This document shows, in pieces, positions 20,533-27,888 of a stretch of DNA of 64,000 bases (position 1 is the stretch's first letter; every line of letters begins with the position of its first letter). Where the stretch lies: the NCBI GenBank assembly GCA_004362315.1, contig SNWL01000004.1, forward strand, positions 744,001 to 808,000, given 5' to 3'. The position numbers and the translations under genes were made by a program. This DNA comes from Mycobacterium sp. BK086. GTDB lineage: Bacteria; Actinomycetota; Actinomycetes; Mycobacteriales; Mycobacteriaceae. Under the pieces are notes generated by a model, which saw nothing but the letters and a program-made list of their open reading frames with translations, did not search any database and was not told the DNA's origin.

Positions 20533-21449
20533 GTCGGATCACCCTCCCGAAGTCGGGCCAACCACCGGTCGGCTTCGTCGAGTTGCGGCGGCGTTGCGCC
20601 GGTCGCCGATTCGGTCGGCCAGGAGCCGAGATAGCGAACGTCGGCACATCGTCGATGCAATGCCTTGAGCGCCTCGGCGACCGCAGTGTCGTCGATGTGG
20701 CCTACACAGTCGAGGAAGAAAACATAGGTACCGAGTTCGACGCGCGTGGGCCGGGATTCGATACGGGTCAGATCGATGTCCCGGATGCCGAATTCGGTCA
20801 TCGCCGACACCAGCGCACCGGGAGTGTTGGCGATCCGCAGCACCACCGAGGTGCGGTCGGCGCCGGTGCGCGCCGGCGGGGGGCCAGGGCGGCCGACGAG
20901 CACGAACCGGGTCCGGGCATTGGGTTCGTCGACAACACCGTCGGCCAGGGTGGACAACCCGTAGCGCTGGGCCGCCAGCGCGGTGCTCACCGCGGCGTCC
21001 GCGCGCCCGGCCGCCACCTCTTGGGCGGCCGCGGCATTCGAATTGGCCGGGATCAGCTCGGCATCCGGCAGGTGTTCGGCCAGCCAGCGGCGGACCTGCG
21101 CGGCTGCGATGGGAAACGCCGCAATCGTGCGCACCGCGGCCGGGTCGATCCCGTCGCGCACCACGATGCTGAAGGCGACGTCCAGGGTCAGCTCGGCATA
21201 CACCTGCAGCGGCGACCCGTTGGCCAGGCTGTCCAGGGTGGGCAGCACGGTGCCCTCGATCGAATTCTCGATGGGCACGCAGGCGAAATCCGCCGTGCCG
21301 TCCCGGACAGCGGTCAGCGCCGCCGGGGTGCTGTCAGTGGGCTCGGGTTGCGCACCGCTGCCACCTGGAACCACACCGGCAGCGCACATCTTGAGAAGTG
21401 CCGCTTCGGTGAACGTGCCCTCGGGACCGAGGTAGGCGATGCGGGCCAC
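20529..21449 (-). CDS. pheA: Prephenate dehydratase PheA
   Basis: Converts prephenate to phenylpyruvate in phenylalanine synthesis. 306 residues from ATG 21449 (MARIAYLGPEGTFTEAAL). The prephenate-dehydratase domain has IENSIEGTV and the catalytic TRF in NARTRFVLVG (about 180-190). An ACT domain follows (NTPGALVSAMTEFGIRDIDL) with the regulatory IESRP motif, so feedback control by phenylalanine is expected. No chorismate mutase domain is present, as in other mycobacteria. Confidence 0.97.
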   Translation of the reverse strand: MARIAYLGPEGTFTEAALLKMCAAGVVPGGSGAQPEPTDSTPAALTAVRDGTADFACVPIENSIEGTVLPTLDSLANGSPLQVYAELTLDVAFSIVVRDGIDPAAVRTIAAFPIAAAQVRRWLAEHLPDAELIPANSNAAAAQEVAAGRADAAVSTALAAQRYGLSTLADGVVDEPNARTRFVLVGRPGPPPARTGADRTSVVLRIANTPGALVSAMTEFGIRDIDLTRIESRPTRVELGTYVFFLDCVGHIDDTAVAEALKALHRRCADVRYLGSWPTESATGATPPQLDEADRWLARLREGDPT

Positions 21450-21507
21450 GGTCCAACCCTATCGGGTCGGCCGCGAAGGGAAGCCTTGCGCGACCACGCG
21501 GCCGTAG

Positions 21508-21526
21508 TTAACTTAGGCTTACCTCA
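21508..21526 (+). promoter_or_regulatory. IdeR iron box
   Basis: TTAACTTAGGCTTACCTCA matches the 19-base IdeR consensus TTAGGTTAGGCTAACCTAA at 15 positions and lies 18 bases before the ATG of the next gene. Rv3839 of M. tuberculosis is known to respond to iron through IdeR, which supports a real operator here. Confidence 0.75.
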
Positions 21527-21544
21527 CTAACTGGAAGGTGCGCG

Positions 21545-22315
21545 ATGACCTCAGCGACGCTCACTACGCCGTCCACCGCCGAACGCGTCCGCAGCGCCTG
21601 TGCGCGCGCAGCCGGAGCGATGCTGGTCGCCGACGATGTCGCCCCCGCCACCACACCGATTCACCACCTGCTGCCCGGCGGTTCTTTCGCCGTCAGCCTG
21701 CCGAGTGATTCCCCGCTGGCCGTGCGCGCCTGCGCCGCCGGCACCGACGGCGTCGCGGCGGTACTGGAACTCACCGACTTCGCCCCACTGCCGTTGCGCG
21801 AGCCCGTGCGCTCGCTGGTGTGGATCCGCGGCCGGGTGCAGAGCGTGCCCGAGCACGCGGTCCGCACCATGGTCGACATGATCGCCACCGACCATCCCAA
21901 CCCGGCCCTGCTGGACATCGGGTCGGGTCAGATCCTCTTCCTGCTCGAGGTGGAGTCGGTCGTCGTCGCCGACGCCGCCGGTGCCGAGACCGTCGGACTC
22001 CACGAGCTCATGGCTGCCCAGCCGGACCCGTTCTGCGAATTCGAGTCGGCCTGGCTGTGCCACCTGGATGCCGATCATCCCGAGGTTCTCGCGCGGCTGG
22101 CCGGCAAGCTGCCCGCGCCACTGCGGCGCGGCCGGGTGCGTCCGCTGGGTCTGGATCGCTACGGCGTGCGGCTGCGCGTCGAAGGTGTCGACGGTGACCA
22201 CGATGTGCGTCTGCCGTTCGGCGAACCCGTGAAGGACGTCCCGGGTCTGGGCCGCGCCATCCGGTTGCTGATGGGTTGCCCCTTCGTCAACGGGCTGCGC
22301 GCACGCAAGATGTAG
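21545..22315 (+). CDS. Iron-regulated DUF2470-domain protein (Rv3839-like)
   Basis: 256 residues from ATG 21545, after a GGAAGG ribosome-binding site. The C-terminal part, with CHLDADHPEVLARLAGK and a long basic-to-acidic strand region, fits the DUF2470 fold found in heme-utilisation-like proteins; the N-terminal part resembles a split-barrel flavin/heme-binding domain. No signal peptide. An IdeR box lies directly upstream, so expression should respond to iron. It heads a run of three closely spaced plus-strand genes. Role in heme or iron metabolism is inferred. Confidence 0.82.
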   Translation: MTSATLTTPSTAERVRSACARAAGAMLVADDVAPATTPIHHLLPGGSFAVSLPSDSPLAVRACAAGTDGVAAVLELTDFAPLPLREPVRSLVWIRGRVQSVPEHAVRTMVDMIATDHPNPALLDIGSGQILFLLEVESVVVADAAGAETVGLHELMAAQPDPFCEFESAWLCHLDADHPEVLARLAGKLPAPLRRGRVRPLGLDRYGVRLRVEGVDGDHDVRLPFGEPVKDVPGLGRAIRLLMGCPFVNGLRARKM

Positions 22316-22333
22316 GGCCGATACCGTGACGGG

Positions 22334-23101
22334 GTGAACGCCCCCCGCGACGAGTTCCTCGCCACCGACCGGCGGGGGCTTCGGATCGAAATCGGCGTCA
22401 TGCTCGCCGTCACCTTTGGCGTCAGCGCCGTCATCGCGATGCTGAAGTTGTTCGACGCGGTGCTCTCCGGGCTGGCCGGACAACGAGTTCGGTTGAACCC
22501 CAACCTGTCCCGCTATGACCTGATCAACCTCGGGCTGAATCTGACGTCGGTCGCCCAGCTGGTGGCCTGGGGCATGCTGGGGCTCTATCTGTTGTGGCGC
22601 AGCGGCATCACGCCGACCCAGCTCGGGCTGGGACGGGTGCGCTGGCGCATCGACATGCTCGGCGGCCTCGGCCTGGCCGCACTGATCGGCATCCCCGGCC
22701 TGCTGCTGTATCTGGCAGGCCGCTGGCTGGGAATGAACGCCGAGGTCGAACCGGCGGCGCTGCACGACAGCTGGTGGCGCATCCCGGTGTTGATCCTCTC
22801 GGCATTCGCCAACGGTTTCGCCGAGGAGGTCGTGGTCGTCGGCTACCTGATCACCCGGCTCAAGCAGCTGGGCCTCAGCCAGAACCGGGCGATCCTGATC
22901 TCCAGCGCGCTGCGCGGGACGTATCACCTCTATCAGGGCTTCGGCGCCGGGCTGGGCAATCTGGTGATGGGCATGGTCTTCGGGTACGCGTGGTGCCGGA
23001 CCGGCCGGCTGTGGCCGCTGGTGATCGCGCACGGCGTCATCGACACCGTCGCCTTCGTCGGCTACATCGCACTCGCCGGTCATCTTGGCTGGCTGAAATG
23101 A
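22334..23101 (+). CDS. CPBP-family intramembrane protein (Abi-like)
   Basis: 255 residues from GTG 22334, 18 bases after the DUF2470 gene. Seven or eight membrane segments. The CPBP motifs are modified: motif 1 is EEVVVVGYL where the usual arginine of EExxxR is valine, motif 2 is RGTYH, and the later motif is HGVIDTVAF. The glutamates and histidines needed to bind zinc remain. CPBP proteins include CAAX-type prenyl endopeptidases and bacteriocin-immunity proteins; actinobacterial members of this type are uncharacterised. Confidence 0.85.
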   Translation: MNAPRDEFLATDRRGLRIEIGVMLAVTFGVSAVIAMLKLFDAVLSGLAGQRVRLNPNLSRYDLINLGLNLTSVAQLVAWGMLGLYLLWRSGITPTQLGLGRVRWRIDMLGGLGLAALIGIPGLLLYLAGRWLGMNAEVEPAALHDSWWRIPVLILSAFANGFAEEVVVVGYLITRLKQLGLSQNRAILISSALRGTYHLYQGFGAGLGNLVMGMVFGYAWCRTGRLWPLVIAHGVIDTVAFVGYIALAGHLGWLK

Positions 23102-23123
23102 ACCGGGCACGTAAATTGACCTG

Positions 23124-24368
23124 GTGAGCGAGGACTGGCCGCCGCGACCCGCGCCGGATCCGCCGACCGAGCGGATACCGCGTCCCGCGCCGCCGACCGA
23201 GCGGATCCCGCGAGTCGAGCCCTCCCAGGTGATCCGCCGCGACCCGGGTCGACGACCCTCGCCGCCACCTCCTCCGCCGCCACCGCGGCAGGCACCCCCT
23301 CCGCCGCCACCGCGGCAGGCGCCGCCTCCGAGGCGGCCTCCGCCACCGCCACCGTCGGCGCGCCCGCCCGCTCCCCCACCGACCGCACCTGCCCGGCCGA
23401 AACGCAAACGGCGTTGGGGCCGAAGGATTTTCGTCACGCTGGTCGTCGTGATCCTGCTGGCCGCCGGTGGACTCATCGGCGGCGCCGTCTGGATCGACAC
23501 CAGCCTGAAGCGGGTCGCGGTGTTCGACTACACCGACCGCCCGGCCGCGGGCGCGGGCACCACCTGGCTGCTCGTCGGTTCCGACAGCAGGGCCGGCCTG
23601 ACGCCCGACCAGCAGGCCGACCTGACCACCGGCGGCGACCTCGGCAACGGCCGCACCGACACGATCCTGGTGGTCCACATCCCGGCGCTCGGCTCCAGCA
23701 CCCCCACTACGATGGTCTCGATTCCCCGCGACTCGTATGTGGACATCCCGGGCTACGGCAAGGACAAGATCAACGCCGCGTTCTCCGAAGGCGGCGCGCC
23801 GCTGCTGGCCCAGACCGTCGAGCAGGCGACGGGTCTGCACCTCGACCACTACGCCGAGGTCGGTTTCGACGGCTTCGCGGTCGTGGTCGACGCGCTCGGA
23901 GGGATCCAGGTCTGCCCGGCCGATCCGATCGATGATCCGCTGGCCGGGATCAACCTGCCGGCGGGCTGCCAGACCCTCGACGGGCGCAATGCACTGGGCT
24001 ACGTACGCTCCCGGGCGACCCCGCGCGCCGACCTCGACCGGATGGTCCACCAGCGCGAGTTCATGGCCGCCGTGATGCACAAGGCCAGCAGTCCCGCGGT
24101 GTGGCTCAATCCGTGGCGCTGGTATTCAGTGCCTCACGCCGGAGTCGGGTCGCTGACCGTCGACGAGGGTGACCACGTCTGGGATCTGGCCGTGCTGGGC
24201 TGGGCGCTGCACGGCTCGACCACGGCGATCACGGTACCGATCGGCGAGTTCACCGGAAACGACTCCGGGTCGGTGGTGGTGTGGGACTCCGACGCGGCCG
24301 ATCAGTTGTTCTCGGCGCTGCGCACCGACTCGGCGATCCCCCAGCAGGTCCTCGACGCGCAGCCCTAA
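23124..24368 (+). CDS. LytR-CpsA-Psr (LCP) family ligase with Pro-rich cytosolic tail
   Basis: 414 residues from GTG 23124. The first 90 residues are proline- and arginine-rich, with two copies of PTERIPR. One membrane helix follows (about 103-123), then the extracytoplasmic LCP domain: LVGSDSRAGL, the conserved arginines of RTDTILVVHI and SIPRDSYVDIPGYGKDKINAAF, then RSRATPRADLDRM. LCP proteins transfer undecaprenyl- or decaprenyl-linked glycopolymers onto peptidoglycan; in mycobacteria they join arabinogalactan. It is the third gene of the IdeR-box operon and ends overlapping the glpQ1 stop. Confidence 0.92.
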   Translation: MSEDWPPRPAPDPPTERIPRPAPPTERIPRVEPSQVIRRDPGRRPSPPPPPPPPRQAPPPPPPRQAPPPRRPPPPPPSARPPAPPPTAPARPKRKRRWGRRIFVTLVVVILLAAGGLIGGAVWIDTSLKRVAVFDYTDRPAAGAGTTWLLVGSDSRAGLTPDQQADLTTGGDLGNGRTDTILVVHIPALGSSTPTTMVSIPRDSYVDIPGYGKDKINAAFSEGGAPLLAQTVEQATGLHLDHYAEVGFDGFAVVVDALGGIQVCPADPIDDPLAGINLPAGCQTLDGRNALGYVRSRATPRADLDRMVHQREFMAAVMHKASSPAVWLNPWRWYSVPHAGVGSLTVDEGDHVWDLAVLGWALHGSTTAITVPIGEFTGNDSGSVVVWDSDAADQLFSALRTDSAIPQQVLDAQP

Positions 24369-25186
24369 TCGCCGGGGACGGCCAGCGGATTCTGCAGCCA
24401 GGCTTTGGTCCGCCCCGGATGGTTGGTGGCGATCCAGCCGACTCCCAGATCGCGGCAGTAGCCGACGTCCTCGTAGTGGTCGACGGTCCAGCAGTACATG
24501 GCGCGGCCCTGGGCAGCAGCCCGGTCGACGAGCTCGGGGTGCTCGCGCAGCGTCGTGATCGACGGGCCGACGGCCGTCGCTCCGACTGTGGTGGCGGCGC
24601 TGCCACCGAGGTAGCGAGACGTCTCGCCGAGCAGCACCGTCGGCAGCAGCGGCGCCGCGCGGCGGATCCGCCACACCGCCGCGGCGGAGAACGACATCAC
24701 CACCGCGCGGGACAGATCCGCCGAGGCCGGCGCCGCGATGCCGTAGCGGTGCAGCAGGGCCAACACCTTGCTCTCCACCAGACCGCCATAGCGCACCGGA
24801 TGTTTGGTCTCGATGAACATCTTCACCGGCCGGTTCCAGTCCAGGACCAAACGCACCAGGTCATCGAGGGTGAGCAGACCGGTTCCGGTCGGCGGATCGT
24901 CGGCGTCTGCGCTGGCGTGCCACGCACCCCAATCCAACCGCTTCAGTTCGGCCAACGTCATCTCGCTGACCAGACCGGTGCCCGTCGACGTGCGGTCCAC
25001 CCGCCGGTCGTGCACGCACACCAGGTGGCCGTCGCGGGTCAGCCGGACATCACATTCGACGCCGTCGGCACCTTCTTGCAGCGCCAGCTCATAGGCGGCC
25101 AGCGTGTGCTCGGGGCGCTCGGCCGAAGCGCCCCGGTGGGCAACCACGAAGGGGTGCCCGCCGTGCGGTTCGCCGGCCGAGTGCAT
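24365..25186 (-). CDS. glpQ1: Glycerophosphodiester phosphodiesterase GlpQ1
   Basis: Hydrolyses glycerophosphodiesters to glycerol-3-phosphate and an alcohol. 273 residues from ATG 25186 (MHSAGEPHGGHPF). The TIM-barrel GDPD site is complete: HRGASAERPEHT near the N-terminus, then VECDVRLTRDGHLVCVHD with metal-binding E and D and the second catalytic H. No signal sequence. It is the Rv3842c homologue and starts 4 bases after the stop of the zinc-ribbon membrane protein. Confidence 0.93.
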   Translation of the reverse strand: MHSAGEPHGGHPFVVAHRGASAERPEHTLAAYELALQEGADGVECDVRLTRDGHLVCVHDRRVDRTSTGTGLVSEMTLAELKRLDWGAWHASADADDPPTGTGLLTLDDLVRLVLDWNRPVKMFIETKHPVRYGGLVESKVLALLHRYGIAAPASADLSRAVVMSFSAAAVWRIRRAAPLLPTVLLGETSRYLGGSAATTVGATAVGPSITTLREHPELVDRAAAQGRAMYCWTVDHYEDVGYCRDLGVGWIATNHPGRTKAWLQNPLAVPGD

Positions 25187-25190
25187 ACGC

Positions 25191-26231
25191 CTATGCTGCC
25201 GGTTCCTGCTGGTCCGGCTCAACCGCTGGCGGCGATTCGGGCTCCGCGGGCTGGGCGGGCTGTTCGACGCCCACCATCACCCACCGATGCAGCGGCCGTT
25301 CGACGGGCTTGCGCACGAAGGCGTCAAACACCTGCCACAACAACACCAGCACACCCGCGCCGAGCAGGTAGGCGACGATCACCCACACGGTGTTGTCGGC
25401 GATCCCCTGCGGCTTGGTGGTGAAGCTCGTGGCGATCGAGAAGATCGAGACGGCCGTCGACAGGGTCCAGGCGACCCACCACGCGGTGATCGGGCCGCGC
25501 AGCCGAGCGTGCGTCTGCTCGGCATGGGCGAGCTCGATGAGATAGACCGGCGCCCACACCAGGTTGGCGACTGGCACCAGGCATCCGGCCCACAGGGCCC
25601 AGGCGGGCCGCGGGTCGTCCTGCCCGAGGTGGTGATAGACGGCCGCACGGCGCGCGATCAACCAGGACGTCGTGACGACGGCGGTCAGGATCACCGCCAC
25701 AATCGCGGCCAGGCTGGCCAACACGCCGAGCCAGAGCGCCGCGCCGGCGACCAAGGGCGGCAACAGGGACGTGCGGTTGATCAGTAACAGCACGTAGCGA
25801 ACGATGTGGATGGCCGCGGCGAGCCCGAAGACGGTGATGGCCGAGAGCAGCGCCGCGCGGACCGTGACCGGCGCGGGCCCCTTCTTCTCGGCGGCCGCAT
25901 CGATGGGCGCCACCGGCGCGAGGTGGTCGGCGAGACCCCATCGGGGGATGTAGGAGTAACGGGGTGTCGGCCCGAGGGGACGACGACGGCGGCGCGGCGC
26001 GGGCGGCGGTCCCGGCCGGACCGCGATCCAACGGAAGCCCTGCGGGAGCCGCGGTCCGCCGGTTTGCGGTCCGGGAGCCTTGGTCGGCGGGTGGCTCGTC
26101 GCGCCGGGGCTCCACTGCGGGGCCGGCGGGTTGACCGGTGCCATCAGGGCGCCGTTGCAGCGGGGGCACCAGCTGCGCTGGCGGTCGCGCACGTTCCACC
26201 GCGTCCCGCACTGGGAACACACCTGAATCAC
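25191..26231 (-). CDS. DUF4328 membrane protein with N-terminal zinc ribbon (Rv3843c-like)
   Basis: 346 residues from GTG 26231. It begins with a zinc ribbon, CSQCGTRWN and WCPRC, then a Pro/Arg-rich cytosolic linker (about 30-100), then five or six membrane segments with the DUF4328 pattern (RRAAVYHHLGQDDPRPAWALWAG split over two segments). A Pro/Glu-rich tail ends the protein. It is in an operon with glpQ1. Function unknown. Confidence 0.83.
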   Translation of the reverse strand: MIQVCSQCGTRWNVRDRQRSWCPRCNGALMAPVNPPAPQWSPGATSHPPTKAPGPQTGGPRLPQGFRWIAVRPGPPPAPRRRRRPLGPTPRYSYIPRWGLADHLAPVAPIDAAAEKKGPAPVTVRAALLSAITVFGLAAAIHIVRYVLLLINRTSLLPPLVAGAALWLGVLASLAAIVAVILTAVVTTSWLIARRAAVYHHLGQDDPRPAWALWAGCLVPVANLVWAPVYLIELAHAEQTHARLRGPITAWWVAWTLSTAVSIFSIATSFTTKPQGIADNTVWVIVAYLLGAGVLVLLWQVFDAFVRKPVERPLHRWVMVGVEQPAQPAEPESPPAVEPDQQEPAA

Positions 26232-26348
26232 GCGGACCAGCCTAGCGAGGACACCTGTGGTCCGGAGTGCGGTGGCGGGGCTGATGGGACCGCCGATTGT
26301 GGCACGCAGTGCATCTTCGACGTTCCAGGACGTGCAGCAATGACTGGA

Positions 26349-26448
26349 CTATCCACAGTTTCCACAGGTTTATCCACAGGGGTCTGGGCCGGTGAATGGG
26401 CATTGAGCGCACCATCTCGCCCCAAAGACAGGACGTACCTGTGGATAA
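26349..26448. promoter_or_regulatory. Cluster of DnaA-box-like sequences
   Basis: Three direct copies (CTATCCACA at 26349-26357, GTTTCCACA at 26358-26366, TTATCCACA at 26370-26378) and one inverted copy (TGTGGATAA at 26440-26448). TTATCCACA is the strong DnaA box of E. coli and close to the mycobacterial TTGTCCACA. By gene order, the chromosome origin should lie within roughly 100 kb. Confidence 0.55.
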
Positions 26449-26684
26449 CCCCACGGGCTTAGGGCGCCCTGATCAACAAGTTGGTAACGAACGAGCGAAA
26501 TCGCTTGCATCGCTAACGGTCGAAAACCACGCCGCGACGCGCCGCGCGACACGCCGACGCCCTCGAGCCAACTGTGATCTCTATTACCCAGTTTCAGAAT
26601 CAACAAAACACAAACTTCCAACCGACTTCAGACCCGGTGGTTGAGCCGATTTTCGTCGGGGTACAGAAGGGGTTATGATCGCGC

Positions 26685-26702
26685 TCACAGAAGAGTCTGT
26701 GA
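26685..26702. repeat. Perfect 7-bp inverted repeat in the leader
   Basis: TCACAGA and TCTGTGA are separated by AGAG. The repeat starts about 6 bases after the TATGAT -10 element, so it covers the expected transcription start and could be an operator or a 5' hairpin. Confidence 0.5.
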
Positions 26703-26750
26703 CTGACTTCACTGGGGGCGGTAGTTGAACATGCAGGTCAGGACGGTGTG

Positions 26751-26909
26751 ATGGCATCTCAGTCATTCCGGGCGCAATCCGCGTCTCAGCCGTCGCATTG
26801 GCATGTCTCCTCAGCGACCTGTAACCGCGCCTACATGCTGGCCGCCCTGCGCGCCGGCGTCATCGCCCTGGTCCTTCTCGGCATCCTCGCCGTCATCGTC
26901 CTTTTCTGA
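26751..26909 (+). CDS. Small single-pass membrane protein, 52 residues
   Basis: ATG 26751 opens 52 codons: a polar 28-residue N-tail, then a long hydrophobic helix (AALRAGVIALVLLGILAVIVLF) that runs to the stop. A 6-codon frame (MQVRTV) ends in TGATG, overlapping this start, which suggests coupled translation. An AGGA lies 7 bases upstream. The clean helix and the promoter and repeat in front support a real gene. Not recognised. Confidence 0.55.
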   Translation: MASQSFRAQSASQPSHWHVSSATCNRAYMLAALRAGVIALVLLGILAVIVLF

Positions 26910-27057
26910 GCGCACCGGCGTTTTCCCGGCCGTGCGCCGATCCCGCAGCCCGTTAGCACTCGTGTCGTCTTGCGTGCCATGCGCTACGTACCGCATCCTG
27001 AATTGAACCGACCCGCTGTCGTGTCGCACTGACATCGGAGAGTGTCGCGGAGGCGAG

Positions 27058-27591
27058 ATGGAAACTGGTTCCGGGCGTGCGGTCGAAGTCGCCCCCTTTC
27101 ATTCTCGTGGCGCCCTGAAGGGCTTCGTCGTATCGGGCCGCTGGCCGGATTCGACGAAAGAGTGGGCGCAACTCCTGATCGTCGCGGTGCGCGTCGCATC
27201 GCTGCCCGGATTGCTCTCCACCACAACAATTTTCGGCGTTCGAGAAGAGCTACCCGACAAGCCGCAGCCGGGCACCGTCGGACTGGTCCTCGCCGAAGGG
27301 ACCGTGGTCGGTGAATCCGCTGTTCCGCCAGGTCATTTCGCCGATCGGCAACCACCGGCACTGTTGATGCTGCACCCGCCGTCCGAAACCATGCCCTCGC
27401 TACCGGAATGTTCCGGAGCCGCATCGGGTTGCGTTCTGCTACCAGGTATTCCGCACCTGGGTCTGGAGCACCGTGCCGCGTGGGTGGAAGCGGAATCAGA
27501 CGGCACGATCACCAGCATGGTGAGCCGGGTCGGCGTAGACCCGATCAGCCATCCCGACACCGCAATCCTGGCGATGCTGCTGGCCGCCTAG
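27058..27591 (+). CDS. Conserved hypothetical protein (Rv3847-like)
   Basis: 177 residues from ATG 27058, behind a GGAGGCGAG ribosome-binding site. The length equals that of Rv3847 and the position before the GDT1 gene and espR is the same as Rv3847-Rv3848-Rv3849. No signal peptide or membrane helix. It ends in a hydrophobic LAMLLAA. No domain recognised; function unknown. Confidence 0.82.
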   Translation: METGSGRAVEVAPFHSRGALKGFVVSGRWPDSTKEWAQLLIVAVRVASLPGLLSTTTIFGVREELPDKPQPGTVGLVLAEGTVVGESAVPPGHFADRQPPALLMLHPPSETMPSLPECSGAASGCVLLPGIPHLGLEHRAAWVEAESDGTITSMVSRVGVDPISHPDTAILAMLLAA

Positions 27592-27670
27592 CCGACAGTT
27601 GCGGGTGCCCGAACTTTTCTTACTTGGTCACCAAATTAATTGCTGCGGTTGGCTTTTCGATCGCCACGAG

Positions 27671-27699
27671 TTGCGCGCACCGCGCAAGCGCCCGTAGAG
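27671..27699 (+). promoter_or_regulatory. Promoter of the riboswitch transcript
   Basis: TTGCGC at 27671-27676 and TAGAGT at 27694-27699 are separated by exactly 17 bases. The start would fall at about 27706, just before the conserved 5' strand of the riboswitch. Confidence 0.6.
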
Positions 27700-27709
27700 T
27701 CGGCGTCAT

Positions 27710-27814
27710 CGAAGGGGAGTAGCCCCCAATCGGGCAATCGACACACTGGCCCAGCACGTGCTGTGGGCCCGGTTGTCCGGCCGGTGTAAAGCCGGTGGGC
27801 GAGACCTTCGGCCG
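27710..27814 (+). ncRNA. yybP-ykoY manganese riboswitch
   Basis: The 5' element AAGGGGAGTAGC (27712-27723) and the 3' element GGGCGAGACCTTCGGC (about 27797-27812) are the two most conserved parts of the yybP-ykoY class, in the right order and at the right distance. Between them are two helices, one with TGGCCCAGCACGTGCTGTGGGC-like pairing (27747-27770) and one CCGGCCGGT...GCCGG. This class binds Mn2+ and turns on Mn2+ exporters. The next gene is a GDT1/UPF0016 protein, a typical target. The 75 bases from the aptamer to the start can form the expression platform. Confidence 0.88.
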
Positions 27815-27888
27815 TACACCATCAGTGGTTGTCGGCCGGAGGCATCTGTTCCGCCCCTGGCGACAGCCACCCGAATGAGGAGTTCTGG

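Larger units (their letters stand above)
26232..26750. other. 519-base intergenic region with DnaA boxes and a leader
   Basis: No convincing gene. The region is less GC-rich than its surroundings, mainly at 26460-26700. It holds a cluster of DnaA-box-like sequences at 26349-26448, a good -10 element TATGAT at 26674-26679, a perfect inverted repeat at 26685-26702 and a 6-codon frame (26731-26751) that runs into the next small gene. Confidence 0.6.

Noticed and set aside
21551-23500. 649-codon open frame opposite the DUF2470 and CPBP genes
   Set aside because: Shadow of three plus-strand genes; His/Gln/Arg-rich text.
26911-26938. Hairpin-like CGCACCGGC / GCCGTGCG after the small membrane gene
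   Set aside because: The arms pair imperfectly and there is no supporting context; too weak to call a terminator.
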